Under the pieces are notes generated by a model. That model saw nothing but the letters and a program-made list of their open reading frames with translations, had not been told where the DNA came from and searched no databases. Positions 9,413-18,040 of a stretch of DNA of 64,000 nt are shown here, piece by piece. This DNA comes from QHCE01 sp038260095 (GTDB taxonomy: Bacteria > Actinomycetota > Actinomycetes > Mycobacteriales > QHCE01). The stretch lies in assembly GCA_038260095.1 (NCBI GenBank), contig JBBSOC010000004.1, forward strand, positions 4,465-68,464, given 5' to 3'. Made by a program: the position numbers and the translations under genes. Each line of letters begins with the position of its first letter. Position 1 is the first letter of the stretch.

Positions 9413-10867
9413 TCAGCTTCCCAGCTCTGCCGGACGCCCCTGAGACTTATCCTGAACGCGAACCTGCTCAGCGTGAATAACCAGCCGCTGGTAATTGTCC
9501 CACTTGGGATTGCAAGTAGTGAGCGTGAGAATTTTGCGAGTAGCCCGCGCACCGGGGTGGTCTGGATTGGCACTGACTACCGATATCTTGGTCGGGAGCA
9601 CAATTTGTGATTGGTAGATCTTGTACACAAACCACGCGCTTCGCGTTTCAAGCACCAACCATTCACCCTTAGCAAGCTTGTCTACATCCCAGAAAATCGC
9701 CGGCGTGCGATGGCCCGCTATAGCGAAATTTCCTAGCTGGTCGGGCATCTGACTGCTTGGATAATGACCAGGCGCTCGCTTAATGTCTGCCTGTGACACA
9801 CCTTGTACTACCACCCAATTTTTACCCAAGGTGGGAATATGCAGACGAGCGATTCCTTCGCCTGGAATGGGCTCATCATGCACCGTGGGGGCCGCGTTAC
9901 CGCCATGATCCCATTTAGCATCGAGGGCCTGGGTGAGCCGGCCTTGCTCGGCATTAATCTCCCAGGTTTTACCGTAAACCTCATAACCGGCAAACAGCAG
10001 CACAACCAGGCCAAGCGTGATCAAAAGTTCTCCGCTGACGCGTACTACACGTCGCAACAACGGTTCTTTTCTTAACCGAGAGCGGTCTATTACTCGCGGA
10101 TTTTTTGTAGCAGGTTGATCGCGCCGATGCCGAGTAGGCTCTTGTTCTTCAACTATATAGGGCGGTTGGTTTAACGGAGTGGCGATCGCGGAACTTAGCT
10201 GGGTGCGGGCAATGGGGATACTCGCCCGGCCAATCGATTTATTCTTACTAGCTCCCGGCGGGGCTGGTAAGAGCTCGCCGCCTGATTGATCATTGTCTGA
10301 CAGCCGCGGGCGTAAGGGCCGTACAGTTGCGGTTCCCCGCGCCGCACCAGAAAAGCTAGACCGAGGCGTTAGGTTAGGGCCAGGCTGCGATGTTGCATCG
10401 CTGTATCCACCGTCTGCGCCCTTATTGTCTGCTCCGTTGCGGTCTCCACCGCGAGCTGGGGCCGGCCGCGGACGCGGTGGGGCCACAAGCTTGCCGAGCA
10501 TCGCGTTGGTCGGTTGAGGTAACGGAAAATTTCGGGGTGCGGTACTAGGTGGTGCGGATGGAAACTGGCTTGGAGCAGAAGAATGCGGTTTAGGACTGGG
10601 CTTGGATGCAGGCTCAGCCGTTCGGTGGGGTGCTGGTTTCGCTGCAGGGGAGGGTCTAGAAGTGGGTGTGTTTGGCCTGAGTACCGGTCGATCTAATAGT
10701 GCAGATGAGACTTGAGCCCGTCCGCTACTGGGATTGGGTGCACGCCGGTCACCTGTAGTTTTCTGTGCTCGATTCTCGACGAGCCGGCGTAGTTCATCGA
10801 GCCAAGCGCCATCATGGGGATCTGCTGGACCAGCATGCGCGCGCTCCTTAGCGCTCCCGTCAGCCAT
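9413..10867 (-). CDS. Class E sortase with long Pro-rich N-terminal extension
   Basis: Cysteine transpeptidase predicted to anchor surface proteins to peptidoglycan. Residues 1-275 are a Pro/Ser/Arg-rich cytoplasmic extension, unusually long for a sortase. A membrane helix lies at about 280-297 and the sortase fold spans 330-470. Catalytic residues are His386 (AGHRTPA), Cys452 (TLTTCNP) and Arg461. The TLTTCNP signature fits class E sortases of actinobacteria. It is divergent from crgA with a 196-bp shared upstream region. No LPXTG-type or LAXTG-type substrate is encoded beside it. Confidence 0.9.
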   Translation of the reverse strand: MADGSAKERAHAGPADPHDGAWLDELRRLVENRAQKTTGDRRAPNPSSGRAQVSSALLDRPVLRPNTPTSRPSPAAKPAPHRTAEPASKPSPKPHSSAPSQFPSAPPSTAPRNFPLPQPTNAMLGKLVAPPRPRPAPARGGDRNGADNKGADGGYSDATSQPGPNLTPRSSFSGAARGTATVRPLRPRLSDNDQSGGELLPAPPGASKNKSIGRASIPIARTQLSSAIATPLNQPPYIVEEQEPTRHRRDQPATKNPRVIDRSRLRKEPLLRRVVRVSGELLITLGLVVLLFAGYEVYGKTWEINAEQGRLTQALDAKWDHGGNAAPTVHDEPIPGEGIARLHIPTLGKNWVVVQGVSQADIKRAPGHYPSSQMPDQLGNFAIAGHRTPAIFWDVDKLAKGEWLVLETRSAWFVYKIYQSQIVLPTKISVVSANPDHPGARATRKILTLTTCNPKWDNYQRLVIHAEQVRVQDKSQGRPAELGS

Positions 10868-11063
10868 AGGAAACCTTACCTCCTCCCGTCATACGTGGCA
10901 CCGATGAAACTATTGTATTCAGCGTAGTCTGCTTGATCGTTTGCCGCGAACCGTCACAGCGAGGCGCCGATACCGCTGCCGGTACACAGCGTCGCTACCG
11001 GTACTAGCTACGCTACTAGAAACCACGTGATCCAAAAGCTCAATTGTCTAACAGGAGTCTGCG

Positions 11064-11327
11064 GTGCCCAAGTCGAGCGTTCGCAAGAAAAAGGTTTACA
11101 CACCACCAGTCAACAAAAGCTCGAGCGTCACATCCCGTAAAAAGCGCCCCAGCTCCCCCTGGGTTCCAGGAACTGCTCTAGGTCTGGCAGCGGTAGGCAT
11201 GGTGTGGTTGGTGGTGTATTACCTTTCCAGCGGTGCGTTTCCCATTCCGGCCGGACCACAGCTGAACATCGGGATTGGATTCGGCTGTATCGTTTCTTCC
11301 CTAGTGATATTTACCCGGTGGCGCTGA
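11064..11327 (+). CDS. crgA: Cell division protein CrgA
   Basis: Two-pass membrane protein that helps assemble the divisome and interacts with FtsZ, FtsQ, FtsI and PbpA in actinomycetes. Product is 87 aa: a basic N-terminus (MPKSSVRKKKVYTPP), a first helix at about 36-54, a short loop (SSGAFPI), then a second helix ending in FTRWR. These are family hallmarks. Start GTG 11064 follows AGGAG. Standing next to the PknB operon is the conserved location. Confidence 0.95.
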   Translation: MPKSSVRKKKVYTPPVNKSSSVTSRKKRPSSPWVPGTALGLAAVGMVWLVVYYLSSGAFPIPAGPQLNIGIGFGCIVSSLVIFTRWR

Positions 11328-11339
11328 GAACTTGACGCG

Positions 11340-11520
11340 ATCGGCGGGGTTGCGCGGATAGGGACGTGCCGGGGCTCGCCGGTTCCAGGCGGCGCCTGGC
11401 TGTGTTGTCGTCGTCGCCCATACTCTCCAAGTATGAACTCCTCCTCCGCCTTGCCATCCATCCACCTCGAAACCGCCTCCCTAACCCGACCCCCAATCCA
11501 CGCAACCCCTAAGAGCAAAA
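11340..11520. repeat. Degenerate relative of the 183-bp inverted-repeat elements
   Basis: This stretch downstream of crgA shares two blocks with the elements at 45122-45304 and 50671-50853. One is around 11454-11470 (CCTCCGCCTTGC-ATCCATCCACCT) and the other around 11388-11413 (CAGGCGGCGCCT...GTTGTCG). The blocks have the same order and orientation but enclose a different middle, and no terminal inverted repeats are visible. On the minus strand the blocks read RWMD-GKAE, then unrelated residues. It could be an old, decayed copy or a shared module. Confidence 0.5.
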
Positions 11521-11548
11521 ACACATCGATGTAAGTTATCCTCAGCGG

Positions 11549-11567
11549 TTGTCCACACTGTGGATAA
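11549..11567. promoter_or_regulatory. Inverted pair of DnaA boxes forming a hairpin
   Basis: TTGTCCACA at 11549-11557 and the inverted TTATCCACA (read as TGTGGATAA) at 11559-11567 are separated by one base. Both match the DnaA-box consensus exactly. With flanking GG/CC they form an 11-bp stem with a 1-nt loop, and the site lies just past the stop of the rhomboid gene. It could be a DnaA titration or regulatory site, or simply a hairpin terminator that happens to match. Confidence 0.6.
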
Positions 11568-11571
11568 CCGC

Positions 11572-12528
11572 CTAACTGGGCCACAAATCATACTGGGCAA
11601 TGCGCACACTGGTAAGGGTCAGCAGGATCAGAGCCACTGCGCATACGCCGGCCAGCTGCACAATGGTCTGCCGCGACCCACGTGGCGCATAAGCCAATAC
11701 CGCACCCAGTACGCCACCGGTCACCATGCCCGCCACATGCGCAACCAGGCTGATGTTCTCTAGGAATAAACCCAGCGCCAGGTTCAAACCAAGCAGTACC
11801 ATGATTGGCCGCACATCAATGTTGAGTTTGCGGAAGAAGAAGAACAGAGCGGCCATCAACCCAAAGATGCAGCCCGATGCGCCCACTGCATAAGTATTGG
11901 GTGGACGGAACACAAACTCCGCGATCGTACCTCCCAGCCCCGAGAGTAGATATAGCGTCAAAAACCGCCAGCGTCCCAGTAAGGACTCACAGTGCCGGCC
12001 CAGGATCCATAAAGCGTACATATTCAACGCCAGGTGGATCACTCCATAGTGCAGGAACATCGCCGTAGCCAGCCGCCATAGCTCGCCAGAGGCTATTCCG
12101 CCCACAAGCCCACTGTCGCCAGTGGCTGCTGGGAGTGCCGCACCCCACTGAACTAGGTCGGTGAGACCGCCGGAGAGCACAAGCTGTCCAAGCTGATCTC
12201 CAGACACCTCTCCGCGTAGCAGCGCGACGGCTACAGTGAGCAGCCATACCGCTACGTTGATGCCGATAAGTACTCGAGTGAGCACGCCATCACTGCCGAT
12301 GTTTACGGCTGTGCCAAAAGCTGTCACCGCCGACCGCTGTCCTCGGCGACCATCCCGAACACACTCCGGGCATTGAAAACCCACTGCGGCGGCGTTCATG
12401 CAATCTGGGCAGATGGACCGTTCGCAGCGCGTACAGCTCACCCAAGTCTCCCGGTTAGTGTGGCGGAAACACACGGGTATCGGCTGCTCACCGACGGGTC
12501 TATCCGACGTAGCTCCGCATTCAGACAC
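11572..12528 (-). CDS. Rhomboid family intramembrane serine protease with N-terminal zinc-binding motif
   Basis: Membrane protease of 318 aa. The N-terminus has a B-box-like cysteine cluster (CFRH-N, CTRCERSICPDC, QCPEC) at about 19-55, likely binding zinc. The rhomboid domain with six or more helices follows, including HLALNMYALW, the serine motif GASG in YAVGASGCIFGL, and a late histidine in LVAHVAGM. The Ser-His dyad and the Asn loop appear intact. This location near trpG, crgA and a cyclophilin matches Rv0110-type proteins of mycobacteria, from recall. Substrates are unknown. Confidence 0.9.
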   Translation of the reverse strand: MSECGATSDRPVGEQPIPVCFRHTNRETWVSCTRCERSICPDCMNAAAVGFQCPECVRDGRRGQRSAVTAFGTAVNIGSDGVLTRVLIGINVAVWLLTVAVALLRGEVSGDQLGQLVLSGGLTDLVQWGAALPAATGDSGLVGGIASGELWRLATAMFLHYGVIHLALNMYALWILGRHCESLLGRWRFLTLYLLSGLGGTIAEFVFRPPNTYAVGASGCIFGLMAALFFFFRKLNIDVRPIMVLLGLNLALGLFLENISLVAHVAGMVTGGVLGAVLAYAPRGSRQTIVQLAGVCAVALILLTLTSVRIAQYDLWPS

Positions 12529-12597
12529 GTCGCACCCCTTCTCCAGGTCACCTGGAATTCAACCGGAAGCACCTGCCAAGGTCGAAAACTGCGGCGG

Positions 12598-13101
12598 CTA
12601 CACCGCTGCGCGTTCCACGGCCACCGATTCGATAGTGACGTTGTTGACTGGTCGATCCTGCGCGCCGGTCGGCAGTGCGGCGATTTTGTCGACAACGCTA
12701 CGGCTAGGTTCGTCGGTCACTTCACCAAAGATGGTGTGCTTGTTGGTGAGCCAGTCCGTGGCTGAAACCGTTAGGAAAAACTGTGATCCATTGGTGCTTG
12801 GTCCTGAATTGGCCATAGCAAGCAAGTATGGCTTATTAAATGCGAGATCAGGGTGAAACTCGTCGGCGAATGTGTAGCCTGGTCCACCTGTACCAGTGCC
12901 TGTGGGATCTCCACCTTGGATCATAAATCCGCTAATAACCCGATGAAAGATGGTTCCATCATAAAAGTTTTTGTCTCGGGCAAGCTGGAGGAAGTTGTCC
13001 ACCGTCTTTGGAGCATGGTCGGTGAATAACCGTATCCGAATGGCACCATGGTTGGTATTTAACGTAGCAAAATCGGCCTCAGTCAAGGCGTTTCCCTTCA
13101 T
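12598..13101 (-). CDS. ppiA: Cyclophilin-type peptidyl-prolyl cis-trans isomerase
   Basis: Cytoplasmic proline isomerase of 167 aa with no signal peptide. Cyclophilin motifs are complete: the catalytic Arg-Phe region FYDGTIFHRVISGFMIQGGDP, then MANSGPSTNGSQFFLT and HTIFGEV. A single-domain protein of the usual actinobacterial PpiA length. It lies 69 bp upstream of the rhomboid gene on the same strand, so the two may be co-transcribed. Confidence 0.95.
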   Translation of the reverse strand: MKGNALTEADFATLNTNHGAIRIRLFTDHAPKTVDNFLQLARDKNFYDGTIFHRVISGFMIQGGDPTGTGTGGPGYTFADEFHPDLAFNKPYLLAMANSGPSTNGSQFFLTVSATDWLTNKHTIFGEVTDEPSRSVVDKIAALPTGAQDRPVNNVTIESVAVERAAV

Positions 13102-13136
13102 GTTTTAACTAGAGCAATCAGCATTTATCGCTCTAT

Positions 13137-13175
13137 AACGAGTACAGCGTCCATTTAAAAACGAGTACAGTGTCC
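13137..13175. repeat. Short tandem repeat in the divergent region upstream of ppiA
   Basis: AACGAGTACAGCGTCC at 13137-13152 is repeated with one change at 13160-13175, a 23-bp period. It lies in the 316-bp region (13102-13417) between divergent ppiA and the helical membrane protein gene. Spacing of about two helical turns fits an activator or repressor site. I see no gene in the rest of this region. Confidence 0.45.
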
Positions 13176-13417
13176 GTTCAAGCCATGTCGTGCTAGTTTC
13201 CCTATCCTGCCACGGCGACAGGGGCGCCCAGACGCGGCAAGAGGTAGCAAGTGAAACTGTAGCTACTGAGCCGATCGTTACTAACTCAGCCCGAAAGTAG
13301 CTAAGATCCTGAGGTCAAAAGACTACACCAGTCGAGCTACTTTCGATCTGACTAGTAAACAGCAGTAGGATTGCACGCGCGCGACAAGCGTCTTCAAGCG
13401 CAACTAGGGGGTCATCT

Positions 13418-14194
13418 ATGTTCGGCCGGAAAAAAAGTCGTAAGAACGAAATCAACGAGGCACTGTCAGCCAGCGTGGGTCAGCTGCGTAACGCCGCTAA
13501 TGCCACGGTGGACGCCGCAAGTGAAGCGTTCGATTCAGCTAAGGACACGCTAGGCGAAAAAATGCAGCACACCAAGGACACGGTGGGTAATAAGGTTGCG
13601 CAAAAACGCGCTATCGCCCGCGAGCAGGCACGCCATGCGTGGGACACAACCCGCTGCTCGGCGCGCAAAGCTAGAAAAAAGGCTGAGAAAGAAGCTGACA
13701 GGGCCGCCGCTAAGGGTGGTAGAAAGCGGCGAAGCTGGCCGAAAGTGGTGGGTCTACTCGCCATTGGCACAGCTCTAGGTGCTGTAGCTAGCGCTGTAGG
13801 GCGCCGTGCTCGTCAGACAGACTGGAAAGAGTTCGACGTTCGTGAACAAGCAGCCAGTGCCAAAACTAAACTTGGCGAGGCTGCCAGTTCAGCACGGGAT
13901 AAAGCAAGTATAGCGAGCCAGAAGGCTGCCGAGATCGCCAAAGACACCTCGGCGACGTTCAAGGATAAGGCGTCACAATTTGCCAGCGCAGTAAAGGAGA
14001 AAACCATCTCCGGTAAAGGCGCCTTAGTAGACGGCGGCGAGGAAATCGCCGCCGCTACTGGGAAAGCCGCTGACGCCGCGGAACAGGCCGCCCAAGTAGC
14101 AGGCCAAGCTGTAAAAAGAGGCGGAAAGAACGCTAGCGAGGCGGTAGAGAAGGTTACTGCTGCCAATTCCAGTAGCAACGGATTACGTAGTTAG
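13418..14194 (+). CDS. Ala/Lys-rich helical membrane protein, unknown function
   Basis: I do not recognise a characterised homologue. The 258-aa product starts at ATG 13418 after GGGGGT. Residues 1-105 are a basic, amphipathic helical region with heptad-like Ala/Lys/Glu spacing. One hydrophobic segment lies at about 110-126 (VVGLLAIGTALGAVASAVG). The C-terminal half is again Ala/Lys-rich helix (SARDKASIASQKAAEIAKDT). The layout resembles YtxH-type or LEA-like proteins, which share composition rather than proven function. It is a single gene with its own terminator. Confidence 0.75.
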   Translation: MFGRKKSRKNEINEALSASVGQLRNAANATVDAASEAFDSAKDTLGEKMQHTKDTVGNKVAQKRAIAREQARHAWDTTRCSARKARKKAEKEADRAAAKGGRKRRSWPKVVGLLAIGTALGAVASAVGRRARQTDWKEFDVREQAASAKTKLGEAASSARDKASIASQKAAEIAKDTSATFKDKASQFASAVKEKTISGKGALVDGGEEIAAATGKAADAAEQAAQVAGQAVKRGGKNASEAVEKVTAANSSSNGLRS

Positions 14195-14218
14195 CCATTA
14201 AAGGAACACCGAAATTTG

Positions 14219-14256
14219 GGCGTCCCGCGACCATAGGATCGTGTTCGCGGGACGCC
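14219..14256. terminator. Bidirectional hairpin terminator
   Basis: A perfect 12-bp stem: GGCGTCCCGCGA at 14219-14230 pairs with TCGCGGGACGCC at 14245-14256, with a 14-nt loop. It sits between convergent genes, the helical membrane protein and the acyl-CoA dehydrogenase, so it can serve both strands. A short AAATTTG run precedes it on the minus-strand exit side. Confidence 0.85.
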
Positions 14257-14273
14257 TGAGTTTACTGAACCAG

Positions 14274-15467
14274 TTACGGCTCACGGCCAAGGCCGAGCTC
14301 GTGTGCAATCACCATGCGCTGCACTTCATTAGTGCCTTCCCCGATCTCTAAAATCTTGGCGTCCCGCCACATCCGGGCTACAGGAGTTTCGTTCATGAAA
14401 CCGTAGCCGCCATGCAGCTGTGTGGCATCCCGGGCGTTTCGCACAGCCACGTCAGCAGCATGTAGCTTTGCCATCGCGGCACGCTGCCGGACATCTTGCC
14501 CCATGTCCCGGCGCATTGCCGCGTCGTAGTAAGCCAGGCGTGCGGTGTGCACCCGAGTGGCCATATCGGCGAGAGTAAACGAAATCGCCTGGTACTGCGC
14601 GATGGCGCGGCCGAATGCTTCGCGCTGCTTGGTGTAGCGCAGCGACTCATCTAGACACCCCTGCGCAAGACCAGTGGCTAGTGCGGCAATAGCAATCCGT
14701 CCGGAGTCTAAAATCTGCAGGAACTGCCGATAGCCAGCACCTCGCTCCCCCAGGAGGTTGGCCGCGGGAACATGCACATCGGTGAGCGACACTTCACGGG
14801 TGTCCGAACAACACCAACCCACTTTTGAGTACGGTGGCCCAACATGAAGTCCGGGATTTCCAGCTGGAACGATGATCGCCGATATCTCGGGGGCTGTGTC
14901 GGTGCGTTCGCTAGTTACCGCCGTCACCGTGATCAAACCAGTGATATCGGTTCCGGCATTGGTAATAAACGCCTTAGTGCCGTTGATCACCCACTCCCCA
15001 GACTCCGCGTCCCCACGGAGCTCTGCTCTGGTGCGCGTAGAGCTGGCGTCGGTGCCACCGTCGGGCTCTGTGAGACCGAAGGCACCCAACATGTGGCCCG
15101 AGCACAGCCTAGGTAGCCATTCTGCTTTCTGCGCGTCAGTGCCGAACCGATAAATCGGCATCGCGCCCAGTCCTACAGCGGCCTGTAGTGTCACAGCTAG
15201 GGAAGAATCGACTCTGGCCAGCTCTTCGATCGCCAGGCACAGCGCCAAACCGTCGCCGCCCATGCCGCCATGTTCCTCAGGAAACGGTAAGCCGAACAAG
15301 CCGAGGTCGGCCGCCTCAGCGACAAGCGGGTAGGGAAACCTCCCAGCGGCGTAGTACTCACCGATCACTGGAGAAACTCGTTCGCGGGCAAAATCGGCAA
15401 CGGTCTCCCGTAACGCGGCGTGCTGTTCGGATAACTCAAACCCCGCTCCCGTGAGCTCTGGCATCAT
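14274..15467 (-). CDS. Acyl-CoA dehydrogenase (isovaleryl-CoA-type context)
   Basis: FAD enzyme that oxidises acyl-CoA to enoyl-CoA. The 397-aa product has the signatures GAFGLTEPDGGTDA, QILDSGRIAIAALATG, and the C-terminal GEGTNEVQ with the candidate catalytic glutamate. It is the last gene of an operon with biotin carboxylase, HMG-CoA lyase and a carboxyltransferase, which suggests isovaleryl-CoA oxidation in leucine breakdown. Sequence alone does not fix the chain-length specificity. Gap to the upstream carboxyltransferase gene is 66 bp. Confidence 0.9.
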   Translation of the reverse strand: MMPELTGAGFELSEQHAALRETVADFARERVSPVIGEYYAAGRFPYPLVAEAADLGLFGLPFPEEHGGMGGDGLALCLAIEELARVDSSLAVTLQAAVGLGAMPIYRFGTDAQKAEWLPRLCSGHMLGAFGLTEPDGGTDASSTRTRAELRGDAESGEWVINGTKAFITNAGTDITGLITVTAVTSERTDTAPEISAIIVPAGNPGLHVGPPYSKVGWCCSDTREVSLTDVHVPAANLLGERGAGYRQFLQILDSGRIAIAALATGLAQGCLDESLRYTKQREAFGRAIAQYQAISFTLADMATRVHTARLAYYDAAMRRDMGQDVRQRAAMAKLHAADVAVRNARDATQLHGGYGFMNETPVARMWRDAKILEIGEGTNEVQRMVIAHELGLGREP

Positions 15468-15533
15468 TCCTCCGCTTCTCCTGCTACATATTTCGATAAC
15501 CTCGTAGAGGTTGCCGCCTAACTTTCCATTGAC

Positions 15534-17102
15534 CTACACCGGCGTGATGCCATGTTTACGGCGTAGTGCAGGCTGTTCTCGCCACAGGCCGCCAGCGCGA
15601 GCCGCGCCAAAACGACGAATTATTTGCTCCCGTAGCTCCGTAGGAAGAACCACCGCATCCACAACCAGCTCGCTGGCCAGTCGAACCAGATCAATGTCAG
15701 CTTCATATTCGGCACGCCGCGCGGACACGAACGCGCCTCGCTGCGCCGGATCCAGCTCAGCGATCTTGTTGGCATACACCGCGCTCACCGCGGCATCGGA
15801 TCCCATGACGGCAATTTTTGCTGTGGGTAACGCGAGCGTCGCCTCCGGATCAAAGCCAGGTCCTGCCATGGCATACAGCCCCGCACCGTAGGCCTTACGC
15901 ACCACCACACACAGCTTGGGCACCGTTGCCTGCGCTACGGCGGTGATGAGCTTGGCGCCATGGCGAATTATGCCAGCCTTCTCCACCGCCGTACCTACCA
16001 TGAATCCCGGAACGTCGGCTAAAAACAGCAGTGGTAAGCCAAACGCATCACACAGCGCGATGAAGCGGGCAGCTTTGTCGGCGGAGTCAATGAACAACAC
16101 TCCACCTTTGTGTATCGAGTTGTTGGCCACCACGCCCACCGGCTCGCCGCCCATGCGAGCGAACCCAACGCTGACCTCCTTTGCCCACAGCGGCTGTATC
16201 TCCCACCAGCTCCCCGCATCCACTACACCGGTGATCAGCTGCTGAATATCAAAGGCCTGCCGCTCGTTGTCGGGCACCAGAGTTGCCAGTGCTTGCTCCT
16301 GCTTAGCCTGTGGATCAACCACAGGTGCTGTCGGTGCAGTCTGGAGACAGTTGCCCGGCAGATAAGACAGATAACGGCGAACCTCGCGCAGCGCTTCGGG
16401 CTCAGTAGTTACCAACTGGTGGCCACAGCCTGACTGCCCGCAGTGCAGCGCGGCCCCACCCATGTGTTCCACGGTGGTGATCTCGCCAGTGACCGCTTCC
16501 ACCATGCGGGGACTGCCTAAATACATGGAAGCGTTGCCGGCAACCATGATTACGATGTCGCAAAATGCGGGTATATAGGCACCGCCAGCGGCTGAGGGGC
16601 CGAACAGCGCGCATACCTGTGGGATAGCACCCGAGGCACGTATTTGTTCGGCGAAAATCCGACCAGCGCCACGGCGACCGGGGAACAGTTGCACCTGATC
16701 GGTGATTCTGGCCCCGGCGGAATCCACCAGGTACACCATGGGCACACCGGTAGTGCGCGCCCGCTCGATGACGCGGATGATTTTCTCCACTGTCCGCGCA
16801 CCCCACGATCCCGCTTTTACGGTGGAATCGTTGGCCATCACACAGACTCCTCGACCATCGATGCAGGCCGTACCAGTGATGACTCCGTCAGCTGGTAGCC
16901 CTTCAGCCAGCACATTCGCTAGCGCACCATCTTCGGTGAATGAGTCCACGTCGGTTAGCTGAATGATGCGGTCACGAGCGAAAAGCTTTCCGCGCTCCGT
17001 CGCGGCTTGGTGATACTTTCGCGCCCCGCCAGCCTCAGCTCGCTCCCGTAGCCGAGTTACCTCGCGCTGCTGATCAGTGGGCTCATTCATGACCGTGTCC
17101 AC
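15534..17102 (-). CDS. Acyl-CoA carboxylase carboxyltransferase (beta) subunit
   Basis: Transfers carboxyl from carboxybiotin to an acyl-CoA, probably 3-methylcrotonyl-CoA given its neighbours. The 522-aa protein has two crotonase-like halves with GRRGAGRIFAEQ, FGPSAAGGAYIPAF, MYLGSPRMVEAVTGE and, in the second half, FLADVPGFMVG and KAYGAGLYAMAGPGF. The GTG start at 17102 shares one base with the HMG-CoA lyase stop (TAGTG); an ATG 12 nt further in is also possible. The beta subunit alone needs the biotin carboxylase plus a biotin carrier. Confidence 0.9.
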   Translation of the reverse strand: MDTVMNEPTDQQREVTRLRERAEAGGARKYHQAATERGKLFARDRIIQLTDVDSFTEDGALANVLAEGLPADGVITGTACIDGRGVCVMANDSTVKAGSWGARTVEKIIRVIERARTTGVPMVYLVDSAGARITDQVQLFPGRRGAGRIFAEQIRASGAIPQVCALFGPSAAGGAYIPAFCDIVIMVAGNASMYLGSPRMVEAVTGEITTVEHMGGAALHCGQSGCGHQLVTTEPEALREVRRYLSYLPGNCLQTAPTAPVVDPQAKQEQALATLVPDNERQAFDIQQLITGVVDAGSWWEIQPLWAKEVSVGFARMGGEPVGVVANNSIHKGGVLFIDSADKAARFIALCDAFGLPLLFLADVPGFMVGTAVEKAGIIRHGAKLITAVAQATVPKLCVVVRKAYGAGLYAMAGPGFDPEATLALPTAKIAVMGSDAAVSAVYANKIAELDPAQRGAFVSARRAEYEADIDLVRLASELVVDAVVLPTELREQIIRRFGAARAGGLWREQPALRRKHGITPV

Positions 17103-18040
17103 TACCCTTCTGATGCCAGTGTGCTTCGCGGTCCTGCTCGAAGAATCGCGCTCGGAAGTTGTCTGCCCACCAGTCGCTGCGCAAGTACTGCGACCTCTAG
17201 TAGTTTTTGCAGATCGATGCCAGTGGCGATACCCATGTCGTCGAGCATGTGCACCAGTTCTTCGGTGGCGAGGTTACCCGAGGCCCCTGGCGCGTAAGGA
17301 CAGCCGCCAAGGCCGCCAACGCTGGCGTCGAACTCGGTCACTCCCAGCTGTAATGCGGCCAGCACATTGGCCAGAGCCGTGCCCCGAGTGTTGTGAAAGT
17401 GCAGCAGAATCGGCAGGTCTGGGTGATGGTTGCGCACCGCGTCAACGAGCTCGACTACTCCACGTGGAGTGGCCATGCCAGTAGTGTCACCAAACGCCAC
17501 CCGGTCAGCACCTTGCGCCACAACCTGGTCGACGATGCGTACCACCCGCTCGGGCGCCACGTCGCCAACGTAGGGGCAACCAAAGGCGGTGGCAATAATG
17601 ATTTCGGCGATAGCTCCGTGGGAGTGCAGCAGGGAGATTAAATCCCCAGCCTGCCGCAACGATTGTTGCGTGGAGCGACCTACATTGCGGCGATTGTGGG
17701 TGTCGGAGGCAGAGAGCACAAGCTCGATTTCGGTGAAACCCGCTGCCACCGCCCGCTGCGCACCGCGCAGATTTGGCACCAACGCGCTGTAGCGCACGCC
17801 GCTAGTTCGGGTGACACCAGAGGCGACCTGCTCAGCATCAGCCATCTGTGGCACCGCCACAGGGTGCACGAATGAAACAGCTTCAATTCGAGAAGTGCCA
17901 GTAGCTGAAAGCGCGTTGATTAAGCTGATCTTGTCACTAGTGGAGATGGTGGCTTCGTTTTGTAGACCATCCCGCGGTCCTACCTCACGCAGCGAAACCG
18001 CATTAGGCAGGCTAGGAAAATTAGACAGCAGCGCACTCAC
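17102..18040 (-). CDS. Hydroxymethylglutaryl-CoA lyase
   Basis: Cleaves HMG-CoA to acetoacetate and acetyl-CoA, the last step of leucine degradation. The 312-aa product has the TIM-barrel HMGL-like domain with REVGPRDGLQNE near the start, the metal site HFHNTRG, and the lyase signature GGLGGCPYAPGASGN containing the catalytic cysteine. It overlaps the upstream biotin carboxylase by ATGA. The methylglutaconyl-CoA hydratase of this pathway is not encoded in the window. Confidence 0.93.
   Translation of the reverse strand: MSALLSNFPSLPNAVSLREVGPRDGLQNEATISTSDKISLINALSATGTSRIEAVSFVHPVAVPQMADAEQVASGVTRTSGVRYSALVPNLRGAQRAVAAGFTEIELVLSASDTHNRRNVGRSTQQSLRQAGDLISLLHSHGAIAEIIIATAFGCPYVGDVAPERVVRIVDQVVAQGADRVAFGDTTGMATPRGVVELVDAVRNHHPDLPILLHFHNTRGTALANVLAALQLGVTEFDASVGGLGGCPYAPGASGNLATEELVHMLDDMGIATGIDLQKLLEVAVLAQRLVGRQLPSAILRAGPRSTLASEG

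Noticed and set aside
9803..10075. Plus-strand 90-codon frame inside the sortase gene
   Set aside because: Antisense to the sortase domain with its catalytic motifs; no ribosome site.
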